DNA of 16,207 nt from AC-69 sp044867345 (lineage in GTDB: Bacteria > Actinomycetota > UBA4738 > HRBIN12): positions 1 to 16,207 of the forward strand of contig JBIOUU010000146.1 of NCBI GenBank assembly GCA_044867345.1, given 5' to 3'. Positions 7,177 to 13,571 of the stretch are shown one piece after another. Each line of letters starts with the position of its first letter. Within the stretch, counting starts at the first letter, position 1. The notes under the pieces were generated by a model. The model searched no databases, was not told where the DNA came from, and saw nothing but the letters and a program-made list of their open reading frames with translations. The position numbers and the translations under genes are program-made.

Positions 7177-7995
7177 CTACACGGCCCTGCGGTACCGCCT
7201 CACCGCGAGCGGGGCGGCCACCAGGATGATCGCCACGATCCACGCCAGGGACTGGAGCACGTACTTCGTGGTCGGCCCTCCCTCGAGCAGGGCCCGGACG
7301 GCGCTCGCCGTGACCGAGACGGGCTGGTGGTCGGCGAACGCCCTGAGCCATCCAGGCATCGTCGCCGTCGACACGAACGCCGAGGAGGCGAACACCAGCG
7401 GGGCGAGGATAGGGAACGCGGCGGCCTGTGCGGTCTCGGGATCGCCCACCGCCAACCCAACGAACGCGAAGACCCACGACAGCGAGTAGGCGAACAGGAG
7501 CACGAGCAGGATGCCGGCCAGGAACAGGACCGGGTTCGTGTGCACCCGGAAACCGACCGCGAATCCGACCAGGATCACGAGCACCATCACGAAGACGTTG
7601 CGCGCGAAGTCGCCGATGGTTCGGCCGGCCAGGACGGCGGAGCGGGCCATGGGCAGGGACCGGAATCGCTCGAGGAGGCCGCTCTTCAGGTCGGTGGCCA
7701 TGCCCACGGCGGCCGCGATGGCCCCAAACACGGTCAGCTGCACGAAGACCCCCGGCATCAGGTAGTCGACGTAGGGGTACGGGAAGCCCGGCAGCCGGAC
7801 GGCGCCGCCGAACACGTAACGGAACAGCAGGACGAAGATTACCGGCTGGATCGTGGAGAACACGAGGAGCTGCGGCACCCGCCGGTAGGTGATCAGGTTG
7901 CGCTCCGCCATGGCCAGCGCGTCGGAGACGGCACCGGACAGGCGGCGAACCCCCCGGCGTTCCACCGGAGCGGGAAGGGCGACGGACTGGCTCAT
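7177..7995 (-). CDS. ABC-2 type exporter permease (DrrB-like)
   Basis: This 272-residue membrane protein is the permease half of a DrrAB-type drug/lipid exporter. It has a cytoplasmic N-terminus (ALAMAERNLITYRRVPQLL, typical of DrrB), then six predicted spans with the family's LMPGVFVQLTVFGAIAAAVGMATDLKSGLLERFRSLPM loop between spans 2 and 3. The conserved GRTIGDFARN and a late PVSVTASAVRALLEGG segment follow. Its ATG overlaps the TGA of the upstream ATPase gene in an ATGA junction (7992-7995), so the two are translated together. The partner ATPase supplies energy, and the nearby MarR regulator suggests a toxic or antibiotic substrate. Confidence 0.94.
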   Translation of the reverse strand: MSQSVALPAPVERRGVRRLSGAVSDALAMAERNLITYRRVPQLLVFSTIQPVIFVLLFRYVFGGAVRLPGFPYPYVDYLMPGVFVQLTVFGAIAAAVGMATDLKSGLLERFRSLPMARSAVLAGRTIGDFARNVFVMVLVILVGFAVGFRVHTNPVLFLAGILLVLLFAYSLSWVFAFVGLAVGDPETAQAAAFPILAPLVFASSAFVSTATMPGWLRAFADHQPVSVTASAVRALLEGGPTTKYVLQSLAWIVAIILVAAPLAVRRYRRAV

Positions 7996-8978
7996 CTGGC
8001 ACCTCCGATCGACGCAGGCTCACGCTCTTGGGGCTCGATGGACTCGGCGTGGTGGCCGGTCAGGGCGAGGAACACGTCGTCGAGGCTCGGCTCGCGGACC
8101 GTGAGCGAGGAGGGAGAGAGCCCCTGGCCATCGAGGGTCCGCAGCACGTCCATCAGGACCCTCGGGCTGTCGGAGGACAACCGAAGCATGCTGCCCTCGA
8201 GCTCGGGCCCCCCGTTCAGCGCGGCCAGCGCGGCCTGCGCCCGGAGGGCCTCGACCTCATCGGGCATCCCGATCTCGATGACGGTGTTGCCGAGGTTCGC
8301 CTTCAGCTCCGTGGGCGTTCCCTCGGCGATGACCCTGCCGACGTCGATGACGGCGATCCGGCTGGCCAGCCGATCGGCCTCCTCCAGGTATTGCGTCGTG
8401 AGCAGGACCGTGGTGCCCTCGGCCACCAGCTCGCGGATGGTTGCCCAGAGGGCGTTCCGGCTCTGCAGGTCGAGGCCCGTGGTCGGCTCGTCCAGGAACA
8501 GGACCGGCGGCCGTTGGACCAGGGCGGCGGCGACGTCCAGGCGCCGCCGCATCCCACCGGAGTACGTGCGGACCGGACGGTCGGCGGCATCGGACAGGTC
8601 GAAGCGCTCGAGGAGCTCGTCGGCCCTGGTTCGCATGGCCTCGCGCGGCATCTGGGCCAGCTTGCCGACCAGCCGGAGGTTCTCCCGTCCGGTGAGGTTG
8701 GGATCGACCGCCGCGAACTGCCCGGCCAACCCGATCCGATACCGGACCGCCTCCGCCTCACGAATCACGTCGTGCCCCAGGATCTCGGCCCGGCCTTCGT
8801 CCGGCGTGAGGATCGTGGTGAGGATCCTGATGGCGGTGGTCTTGCCGGCGCCGTTCGGGCCGAGGAGCCCGAAGATGGTCGCGGCGGGGACCTGGAAGTC
8901 GATGCCGCCGAGGGCGACGACCGATCCGAACCGCTTGGTCAAGCCCTCGACCTTGATCGCGATGGCGTTCTGGCTCAC
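7992..8978 (-). CDS. ABC exporter ATP-binding protein (DrrA-like)
   Basis: This 328-residue cytoplasmic ATPase powers the downstream permease. Walker A GPNGAGKTT is at 40-48, the Q-loop is GLAGQFAAVD, the ABC signature YSGGM is at 139-143, and Walker B VLFLDEP is followed by TTGLD. The H-loop position reads TTQYLEEAD, with Gln instead of His as is usual in DrrA proteins. The C-terminal REPSLDDVFLALTG motif is also DrrA-like. I chose the GTG at 8978 because AAGGGAGGT lies six bases upstream. The open frame continues further upstream to 9197, but through promoter DNA and the divergent marR gene. Confidence 0.95.
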   Translation of the reverse strand: MSQNAIAIKVEGLTKRFGSVVALGGIDFQVPAATIFGLLGPNGAGKTTAIRILTTILTPDEGRAEILGHDVIREAEAVRYRIGLAGQFAAVDPNLTGRENLRLVGKLAQMPREAMRTRADELLERFDLSDAADRPVRTYSGGMRRRLDVAAALVQRPPVLFLDEPTTGLDLQSRNALWATIRELVAEGTTVLLTTQYLEEADRLASRIAVIDVGRVIAEGTPTELKANLGNTVIEIGMPDEVEALRAQAALAALNGGPELEGSMLRLSSDSPRVLMDVLRTLDGQGLSPSSLTVREPSLDDVFLALTGHHAESIEPQEREPASIGGAR

Positions 8979-9007
8979 GGGCACACCTCCCTTCGCAGAC
9001 GAGGGAC

Positions 9008-9037
9008 ACCCTACGCGCGATAGTTGAGCTATGTCAA
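9008..9037 (-). promoter_or_regulatory. Promoter of the drrAB-like operon with an embedded inverted repeat
   Basis: On the minus strand the -35 box TTGACA (9037-9032), an 18-base spacer and the -10 box TAGGGT (9013-9008) form the best sigma-70-type promoter in the window. The -35 box is part of an inverted repeat, TTGA-N6-TCAA (9024-9037), a likely site for the divergent MarR regulator to block transcription. Confidence 0.65.
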
Positions 9038-9066
9038 GTGTCCATGAGGTTAAATCTTCGAGACAG

Positions 9067-9095
9067 TTGAAGTTTCTCCACATCTGGGCTACGAT
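9067..9095 (+). promoter_or_regulatory. Leaderless promoter of marR
   Basis: TTGAAG (9067-9072), a 17-base spacer and TACGAT (9090-9095) form the promoter, followed by six bases and the ATG at 9102. The start point would fall on the initiator codon. The sequence ACAGTTGA at 9063-9070 nearly repeats ATAGTTGA at 9020-9027, so MarR may bind both promoters. Confidence 0.65.
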
Positions 9096-9101
9096 CCGAG
9101 T

Positions 9102-9572
9102 ATGGGAGCGGGGACGAGGGCGGAGGCAAGCAAGAAGGCGCTGGCGGCCGAGGCGTGGCGCCCCCTCGTCGAATTCTTCTTCAAGACGGTCAAGCACCGG
9201 AGCCGCGTGCTGGGGCGCTACGGCCTGACGCCAGGGGACGCCAGGGCGCTCGGGAGCCTCGAACCCGCCGAGGGCCGGCCGATGGGAACCCTGGCCGAGG
9301 AGTGGGCGTGCGACGCGTCGAACGCCACGTGGATGGTGGACCGCCTGGAGGAGCGTGGTCTGGCCGAACGGCGCTCGTCGCCGACCGACCGCAGGGTGAA
9401 GCTGGTCGTGCTGACGCCGCTCGGGCGCAAGACCCGGGCTGCCATCATGGAGGGGATGTACGAGCCGCCGCCGGAGCTCCTTCGTCTGGACCGAGCCGAT
9501 CTCGAGGCCCTCCGCGACGCGCTGGCCCGCCTCCCGAGCCTCGACGAGGAGCAGGCGCCGGCCCCTTCCTGA
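9102..9572 (+). CDS. MarR family transcriptional regulator
   Basis: This 156-residue winged-helix regulator has an N-terminal helix for dimerisation (EAWRPLVEFFFKTVKHRSRVLGRYGLTPGDARAL). The HTH is PMGTLAEEWACDASNATWMVDRLEERGL (about 61-88). The wing is AERRSSPTDRRVKLVVLTPLGRK, with the conserved DxR of MarR proteins, and a C-terminal helix follows. The gene is divergent from the drrAB-like exporter genes with a 123-base shared control region, the classical arrangement of a MarR repressor controlling an efflux pump and itself. No Shine-Dalgarno sequence precedes the ATG, consistent with a leaderless mRNA. Confidence 0.94.
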   Translation: MGAGTRAEASKKALAAEAWRPLVEFFFKTVKHRSRVLGRYGLTPGDARALGSLEPAEGRPMGTLAEEWACDASNATWMVDRLEERGLAERRSSPTDRRVKLVVLTPLGRKTRAAIMEGMYEPPPELLRLDRADLEALRDALARLPSLDEEQAPAPS

Positions 9573-9593
9573 CGCCGGCGTGGGGCTCGGCGC

Positions 9594-10322
9594 TCAGAGG
9601 ACCTCGATGACGTCCCTGACAAGGGCAACGCCCCACACGACCGCGACGGCGATGAGCCCCGCCCGACCGATCCATGCGACCGGCAGGGAGGTCCACAGGG
9701 ACGCGATCTCGGGCGAGGCCCGGCCCAGCATCACGACGGCGACGATCAGGGCCCCCACGGCCAGGCCGATCGGGCCGAACAACGCCAGCGGGAGCAGGAG
9801 GACCAACCCGGCGATCCCCACCTTCGACCGCGAGAACGCTGAGTCGCGAGCGAGGAATCGCTCGATGAGCAGGCTCACCGCTACGCCGTAGGCGGCCGGG
9901 AGGGCGATGAACATCGCCACGGCGAGGCCCAGAGGTTCGAGGAGCGTGAAGTCGATCCCCCCTGGGCGGATGACCGTCGCCCCTCCTACGATGCCGGTGA
10001 GCCCACCGAACAGCCACGGCCTGCCGTGCTCGGGAAGCCAGCCCCGAACCACCAGGTAGACCAAGCCGCCGATGATGCCCAAGACGGTCGTGACGATGAC
10101 GAGGAACAGCGTTTCGCCGCTGAAGACTCCGATGGTGAAGTCGTCGTCGGTCTTCAATCCGCGGAGGGCGGGATCCGATGTGAGGCGCAGCACGAACATC
10201 GCCAGCCGCCCCCCGATGCCGCCGATCACCGCACCGGTGGAGAACCCGGCGACGGCGGCCGCCGCGACGGGTCTGGCTGTGGCGCTCAGGCTCTCCTTCG
10301 GCGTGACCACCTCAACGTTCAT
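9594..10322 (-). CDS. Polytopic membrane protein of unknown function
   Basis: I do not recognise the family of this 242-residue protein. It has about seven hydrophobic segments (roughly 18-46, 70-93, 103-118, 128-154, 167-185, 186-201 and 213-236), with a hydrophilic loop at 47-66 (LTSDPALRGLKTDDDFTIG) between the first two. Gly-rich patches such as GFSTGAVIGGIGGRLAM lie inside the first span. It is 42 bases downstream of the anti-sigma-like gene on the same strand and is probably the third gene of the sigma operon. It may therefore act in the same envelope response. It ends 21 bases from the convergent marR gene. Confidence 0.75.
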   Translation of the reverse strand: MNVEVVTPKESLSATARPVAAAAVAGFSTGAVIGGIGGRLAMFVLRLTSDPALRGLKTDDDFTIGVFSGETLFLVIVTTVLGIIGGLVYLVVRGWLPEHGRPWLFGGLTGIVGGATVIRPGGIDFTLLEPLGLAVAMFIALPAAYGVAVSLLIERFLARDSAFSRSKVGIAGLVLLLPLALFGPIGLAVGALIVAVVMLGRASPEIASLWTSLPVAWIGRAGLIAVAVVWGVALVRDVIEVL

Positions 10323-10364
10323 CGTGCGGAATGGTGCCCCGCAGCGGGCTCCGGCGCAAGCGCT

Positions 10365-11309
10365 TCAATCACTGGTTCGGATGTCGCCGATCGCGAGGTC
10401 GTCCAGGACCCCACCTCGAACTTGCCCCAGCCACACGTGGGGCTCCTCGTACCCGGTTCCGGGGTACTTCTGAAGGACGTTCACCATTAGGCCGACCCCG
10501 TCGATCCCTCGGACCACCGCGCCATCCTGGCAACGCTCTCCTCCGAGCGCGGAGCACAGCTGCACGAAGCCGTCCGAGGCGACCGACAGGGTTCCCCTGA
10601 CGGCGATCCATCCCTCCGGCTGGGCGGCCACCGCGGCTGCGGGGGACTCCCACACCGTGGAGGCGTCGACGGTGAACGTCACCGGTTCGGCGCCCGGGCA
10701 GAACGGCGGGCGGGACGGGTCGGTGATGGGAGCCGAGCCTCCCGGGTCGGGCGCCTGCATCGCCCCGACCCGGATCGATGCCGGATCGCCGGCCGCGTCT
10801 CGCTCCACGACCTGGAACGCGAACGTCGCCAACCCACTCGGCGCAGGCCCTGCGGACACCCACGTCCCGTACTCATTGAAATGCGCCTCGTGCGCCCACT
10901 CGACGAACTGACGCGTCGTGGGACACCACTCCACCGGTTCCTCGAACCCCCACGCCCGGTGGGGGGAGAACGCGTCCACCACGGACACGGTCCCGTCCTC
11001 GTGATGCACGACGAAGACGGGACGGCCATCTCCGAGGAATACCGGTGAGGTCTCCCCACGCCCGGGAACCGGAAGGACATCGGAGCCGGCGAGCGTTTTC
11101 ACGGTCATTCGAAACGGCGTGAAGACGATCCACAGTAGCGCCGCCGCCGCCACGAAGAGCACGAGCGCGGTCGCCGCAACGATCACGCGCGACGGGTGCC
11201 GTGGGGGTGGCGGCTCGAGCCGCGGTCCCTCGGTGATCCGCTCCCACAGATCGCCGGGGAGCTCGGCCCGATGCAGCTTGGCCACCTCACGCTGCCAACG
11301 CTCAGTCAT
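10365..11309 (-). CDS. Membrane-anchored anti-sigma-like protein with degenerate Rieske-like domain
   Basis: This protein of 314 residues has a short cytoplasmic head (1-40, REVAKLHRAELPGDLWERITEGP), one membrane span (about 41-63) and a large extracytoplasmic part. Residues about 85-165 resemble a Rieske domain (GDGRPVFVVHHEDGTVSVVDAFSPH, then AHFNEYGTWVSAGPAPSGL). The iron-sulfur cysteines appear replaced (Ser115, Ala139), while His117 and His140 stand at the histidine positions. The remainder is beta-rich with Cys204, Cys252 and Cys260. Its start overlaps the sigma factor gene by eight bases, so it is probably the cognate anti-sigma or sensing partner. No classical zinc anti-sigma motif is seen, so this role is inferred from position and topology. 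Confidence 0.75.
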   Translation of the reverse strand: MTERWQREVAKLHRAELPGDLWERITEGPRLEPPPPRHPSRVIVAATALVLFVAAAALLWIVFTPFRMTVKTLAGSDVLPVPGRGETSPVFLGDGRPVFVVHHEDGTVSVVDAFSPHRAWGFEEPVEWCPTTRQFVEWAHEAHFNEYGTWVSAGPAPSGLATFAFQVVERDAAGDPASIRVGAMQAPDPGGSAPITDPSRPPFCPGAEPVTFTVDASTVWESPAAAVAAQPEGWIAVRGTLSVASDGFVQLCSALGGERCQDGAVVRGIDGVGLMVNVLQKYPGTGYEEPHVWLGQVRGGVLDDLAIGDIRTSD

Positions 11310-11724
11310 TACGATCCTCCTCCCCGCCGAGGACTTGCCGGAGCCGCCGTCGCGCCCGGAACAGGTGCACCCTGACCGTCGCCGCGCAGATGCCGATCAA
11401 CCGTCCGACCTCGGGCGCGGTGAACCCCTCCTGGTCGTGGAGGACCATGGCCGCCCGCTGGTTCGGCGAAAGGGTCCACAGTGCCGAAAGGACGTCCTGC
11501 ACGTCCGCCGGGTCGATGCCCGGGACCGGGTCGGGTGATGTCGGTGGACCACGTCGCTCCTGCTGGAGCTCCCGGCTGGCGATTCGGAACGCCGTTCGGT
11601 AGATCCATGCAAGGGGGTCGCGGATCTCGTTCGCCCGTTCGATGGCGCGGGCGAACGCCTCGGCCACGGCGTCCTCCGCCAGGTGCCGCCGCCCGCCGGC
11701 GAACCCGTAGATGGAGCGCCACAA
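11302..11724 (-). CDS. ECF RNA polymerase sigma factor, downstream open part of an amber-interrupted gene
   Basis: The open frame from TTG 11724 gives 140 residues. Region 2 is WRSIYGFAGGRRHLAEDAVAEAFARAIERANEIRDPLAWIYRTAFRIASRELQQE. Region 4 is VLSALWTLSPNQRAAMVLHDQEGFTAPEVGRLIGICAATVRVHLFRARRRLRQ with its HTH. Such factors direct RNA polymerase to stress promoters. The same frame upstream reads a normal N-terminus (11796-11746) ending in ...DIERL, then TAG (11745-11743), then RESAPQL. Homologues usually read LYRE..., so TAG probably replaces a Tyr codon. Starting at TTG would lose the first helix, and the CGGGAG upstream is about 12 bases away. It may be inactive, read through, reinitiated, or mis-sequenced. 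The gene overlaps the anti-sigma-like gene by eight bases. Confidence 0.8.
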   Translation of the reverse strand: MWRSIYGFAGGRRHLAEDAVAEAFARAIERANEIRDPLAWIYRTAFRIASRELQQERRGPPTSPDPVPGIDPADVQDVLSALWTLSPNQRAAMVLHDQEGFTAPEVGRLIGICAATVRVHLFRARRRLRQVLGGEEDRND

Positions 11725-11742
11725 CTGCGGGGCCGACTCCCG

Positions 11743-11796
11743 CTACAGGCGCTCGATGTCATGCTCGACGCCTTCGCGGAGCTCGCGAGGCGACAC
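11743..11796 (-). pseudogene. N-terminal fragment of the ECF sigma factor, ended by an in-frame TAG
   Basis: From GTG 11796 the frame reads 17 codons (VSPRELREGVEHDIERL) to TAG at 11745-11743, then continues in the same frame into the sigma factor. GGGGGAGGG (11809-11801) lies four to five bases before the GTG, which supports this as the original start. With the stop read as an amino acid the whole protein would be 164 residues, normal for the family. Confidence 0.65.
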
Positions 11797-11800
11797 CGGA

Positions 11801-11824
11801 CCCTCCCCCACCTCTCGCACTGTA
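11801..11824 (-). promoter_or_regulatory. -10 box and ribosome binding site of the sigma factor operon
   Basis: On the minus strand TACAGT (11824-11819) is followed by a short leader containing GGGGGAGGG (11809-11801), just before the GTG at 11796. I do not see a convincing -35 or an ECF-type GGAAC element on this strand. Confidence 0.4.
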
Positions 11825-11929
11825 GGCCCTCGCCCTCGCATCCCACAGCTACAGAGCGGGACGAGGTCAGGAACGTTTACCGGGGGCGAGAAGGAGGTTC
11901 GATCCGATGGCGGTGCGAAGGTGCGGTCG

Positions 11930-11935
11930 TAGGCT
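11930..11935 (+). promoter_or_regulatory. -10 box of a possible leaderless promoter (PPOX oxidoreductase)
   Basis: TAGGCT is followed by seven bases and the ATG at 11943. A competing signal is GAAGGAGG (11889-11896), nine bases before an in-frame ATG at 11907, so two starts are possible. Confidence 0.45.
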
Positions 11936-11942
11936 GGGTGGG

Positions 11943-12374
11943 ATGAGCGTCTTCACCGAAGAAGAGATCGAGTACCTGCGGAGTCAGACGCTGGCGCGGA
12001 TCGCGACCATCGGCCCGGACGGCCATCCGCACGTGATCCCCGTGACCTTCTGGTTCAACGAGGAGCAGGACACGATCGACATCGGCGGCATCGCCTTCGG
12101 CGAGGGCAAGAAATGGCGCGATGCCAAACAGAACCCGAAGGTCACGTTCCTCCTCGACGACACGTTCGGATCCGGCAAGGACCGCCAGGCCCGCGCGCTC
12201 GAGGTCCGGGGCCAGGCGGAGCTCCACGAGACCGGCGGAAACGCGATCAACCCGAGGTTCCCCCACTTCGCGCCCCAGTTCTTCCGGATCCGGCCCAAGC
12301 GCATCGTGAGTTGGGGCCTGGACGAAGCCGCGACCGGCCGGGGCTTCCAGCGGAATGCCCGAACCGTTTCTTAA
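11943..12374 (+). CDS. PPOX-class flavin/F420-dependent oxidoreductase-like protein
   Basis: This 143-residue split-barrel protein resembles the actinobacterial PPOX-class F420-dependent enzymes, which bind deazaflavin F420 or FMN and reduce varied substrates. The N-terminus FTEEEIEYLRSQTLARIATIGPDGHPHVIPVTFWFNEEQDTIDIGG is characteristic, followed by KWRDAKQNPKVTFLLDD, EVRGQAELHETGG and a C-terminal FFRIRPKRIVSWGLDEA. The start at 11943 matches where homologues begin (MSxFT). An upstream ATG at 11907 would add 12 unconserved basic residues but has the better ribosome binding site. The cofactor is inferred from family resemblance only. The gene is divergent from the sigma factor operon and 48 bases before the YCII gene. 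Confidence 0.87.
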   Translation: MSVFTEEEIEYLRSQTLARIATIGPDGHPHVIPVTFWFNEEQDTIDIGGIAFGEGKKWRDAKQNPKVTFLLDDTFGSGKDRQARALEVRGQAELHETGGNAINPRFPHFAPQFFRIRPKRIVSWGLDEAATGRGFQRNARTVS

Positions 12375-12383
12375 TAAGAGGAG

Positions 12384-12417
12384 TAGGATGCCCACTTCGG
12401 CAACCCTGACAAGGAGG
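12384..12417 (+). promoter_or_regulatory. -10 box and ribosome binding site of the YCII gene
   Basis: TAGGAT (12384-12389) would place the start of transcription near 12396. The short leader carries AAGGAGG (12411-12417), five bases before the ATG at 12423. Confidence 0.5.
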
Positions 12418-12422
12418 GGAAG

Positions 12423-12743
12423 ATGACCGACTACCTGCTGCTCTACAGCGGTGGCAAGATGCCCGAGACCGAGTCCGAGCAGGCCGACGTGATGAAGGCG
12501 TGGGGCGTGTGGATGGAGAACCTCGGTCCCGCTCTCAAGGACGGAGGGAACCCGTTCACGCCGCAGGCCAAGACCATCGACACGAAGGGCAAGGTCAGCG
12601 ACGGTCCGGCCGGATCGCCGGCCAGCGGGTACTCGATCATCCAGGCGAACTCGCTCGACGAGGCGGTCAAGATGGCCAAGGACTGCCCGGTCCTGCTGGG
12701 CGGCGCGAAGATCTCGGTGTACGAGACCTTCGAGGTGATGTAG
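12423..12743 (+). CDS. YCII/DGPF-domain protein
   Basis: This is a 106-residue protein of the YCII-related (DGPF) superfamily, a dimeric ferredoxin-like fold. The motifs are MTDYLLLYSGGKMP, the helix VMKAWGVWMENLGPALKDGGNPF, VSDGPAGSPASGYSIIQANSLDEAVKMAKDCPVLLGGAKISVYETFEV. The DGP and the late ASGYSII strand followed by the DEA-helix are diagnostic. Family members include chloromuconolactone dehalogenase-like enzymes, but most have no known reaction, and DGPF genes often lie near ECF sigma genes. Here the sigma operon is about 600 bases away on the other strand. It is convergent with the VOC gene (14-base gap). Confidence 0.9.
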   Translation: MTDYLLLYSGGKMPETESEQADVMKAWGVWMENLGPALKDGGNPFTPQAKTIDTKGKVSDGPAGSPASGYSIIQANSLDEAVKMAKDCPVLLGGAKISVYETFEVM

Positions 12744-12757
12744 CGCCCGTCGAAGGG

Positions 12758-13177
12758 CTACTCGAGGCTGACCGACCCGTCGGGGTTCAGCGTCCAATCG
12801 GGGTTGTGGGCGACCTCCCAGGGGTGGCCGTCGGGATCGACGAACACGCCCGAGTACCCGCCCCAGAACGTGGTACCCGGCGCCCGAGCGATCGTGGCCC
12901 CTGCCTTCCTTGCCTCCTCGATGATCGCGTCCACCTCGTTCGGTGACCTCACGTTGTAAGCGAGCGCGACACCGCCCCAGCCACCGGCGTCCTGGACCCC
13001 GCTGTCCTCGGCGAGCTTGGCCCGATCCCAGAGCGCGACGATGAACCCGCCGGTCTGGAAGAACACGACGTCGTCGCTCGGCGCGGCCCCGGTGCTCCAG
13101 CCCATCGCCTCGTAAAAGCGCCGGGACCGCTCGAGGTCCCGGACGCCGAGGGTGATGAGGCTGACCCGTTGGTCCAT
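12758..13177 (-). CDS. VOC family (glyoxalase/bleomycin-resistance-like) protein
   Basis: This 139-residue protein has the vicinal oxygen chelate fold. The first beta-alpha-beta unit is RVSLITLGVRDLERSRRFYEAMGW. The middle is DVVFFQTGGFIVALWDR. The second unit runs from GGVALAYNVRSPNEVDAIIEEARKAGATI to GGYSGVFVDPDGHPWEVAHNPDW. Such proteins are metal-dependent lyases, dioxygenases or binding/resistance proteins, and the short single-domain form does not allow a choice. I chose the ATG at 13177 (MDQRVSLI) since the fold begins there; the frame extends further upstream without homology. TAGGCT (13193-13188) precedes the ATG by ten bases and no Shine-Dalgarno is present, implying a leader of only a few bases. 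Confidence 0.9.
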   Translation of the reverse strand: MDQRVSLITLGVRDLERSRRFYEAMGWSTGAAPSDDVVFFQTGGFIVALWDRAKLAEDSGVQDAGGWGGVALAYNVRSPNEVDAIIEEARKAGATIARAPGTTFWGGYSGVFVDPDGHPWEVAHNPDWTLNPDGSVSLE

Positions 13178-13187
13178 GGCAGACCCG

Positions 13188-13193
13188 AGCCTA
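13188..13193 (-). promoter_or_regulatory. -10 box of the VOC gene
   Basis: On the minus strand TAGGCT precedes the ATG at 13177 by ten bases. The leader would be about four bases, so this is nearly leaderless. Confidence 0.45.
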
Positions 13194-13220
13194 GCGCCCT
13201 TCCGGAAGCTCCTGGAGGGA

Positions 13221-13240
13221 TATAGCACGTCTGCTATACT
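13221..13240 (+). promoter_or_regulatory. Palindromic operator overlapping the promoter of the Xre/nucleotidyltransferase cassette
   Basis: TATAGCA (13221-13227) and TGCTATA (13232-13238) are exact reverse complements around CGTC. The right arm is part of the -10 box TATACT (13235-13240), which lies seven bases before the ATG at 13248. Binding of the HTH protein here would block its own leaderless promoter, the usual autoregulation of antitoxins. Confidence 0.75.
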
Positions 13241-13247
13241 CCAGTTC

Positions 13248-13571
13248 ATGAGCGGTGGAACGCTGATCCGAGAGGCACGGCGGAGGGCCGGGTTGACCCA
13301 GGTCGAGCTGGCCCGCCGGGTGGGGACCACGCAGTCGGCTATCGCCCGGGTCGAGCGGGGCCGGACCGAGCCCACCGCCGATCGACTGGGCCAGCTGATC
13401 CGGGCGTGCGGGTTAGACCTTCAGATCCGGCTGGCGCCGATCGACGACTCGGACTGGTCGGTGGCCCGGTCGAACCTGGCCCTTGACGTCGATTCGCGGG
13501 TTCGCCAGCACCAGGCGGCGCTTCGCTTCGCAAGGGCCGGCCGCGCGGCCGCGGGGAGCCGCCGTGGCTGA
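13248..13571 (+). CDS. Xre-family HTH regulator, candidate antitoxin
   Basis: This is a 107-residue protein with one Cro/C1-type HTH (about 6-55: LIREARRRAGLTQVELARRVGTTQSAIARVERGRTEPTADRLGQLIRACG). An Arg/Ala-rich C-terminal tail follows (70-107), which could contact the partner protein. The ATG at 13248 is the first Met before the HTH and sits seven bases after TATACT. The frame is open further upstream but only through promoter DNA. The stop overlaps the next gene's GTG start by eight bases. The operator palindrome over its promoter suggests autorepression. I read it as the antitoxin/regulator of the following nucleotidyltransferase; an ordinary regulator remains possible. Confidence 0.88.
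   Translation: MSGGTLIREARRRAGLTQVELARRVGTTQSAIARVERGRTEPTADRLGQLIRACGLDLQIRLAPIDDSDWSVARSNLALDVDSRVRQHQAALRFARAGRAAAGSRRG

Noticed and set aside
8979..9197. N-terminal extension of the DrrA-like ATPase frame
   Set aside because: The extension runs through the divergent promoters and the marR start and has no conservation; the GTG at 8978 has a well-spaced ribosome binding site.
11870..11874. GGAAC as an ECF-type -35 element upstream of the PPOX oxidoreductase
   Set aside because: No CGTC-like -10 element occurs 16-17 bases downstream, so the match is probably chance.
13152..13247. Upstream extension of the Xre gene frame
   Set aside because: It covers the operator, promoter and the start of the divergent VOC gene; the domain begins just after ATG 13248.
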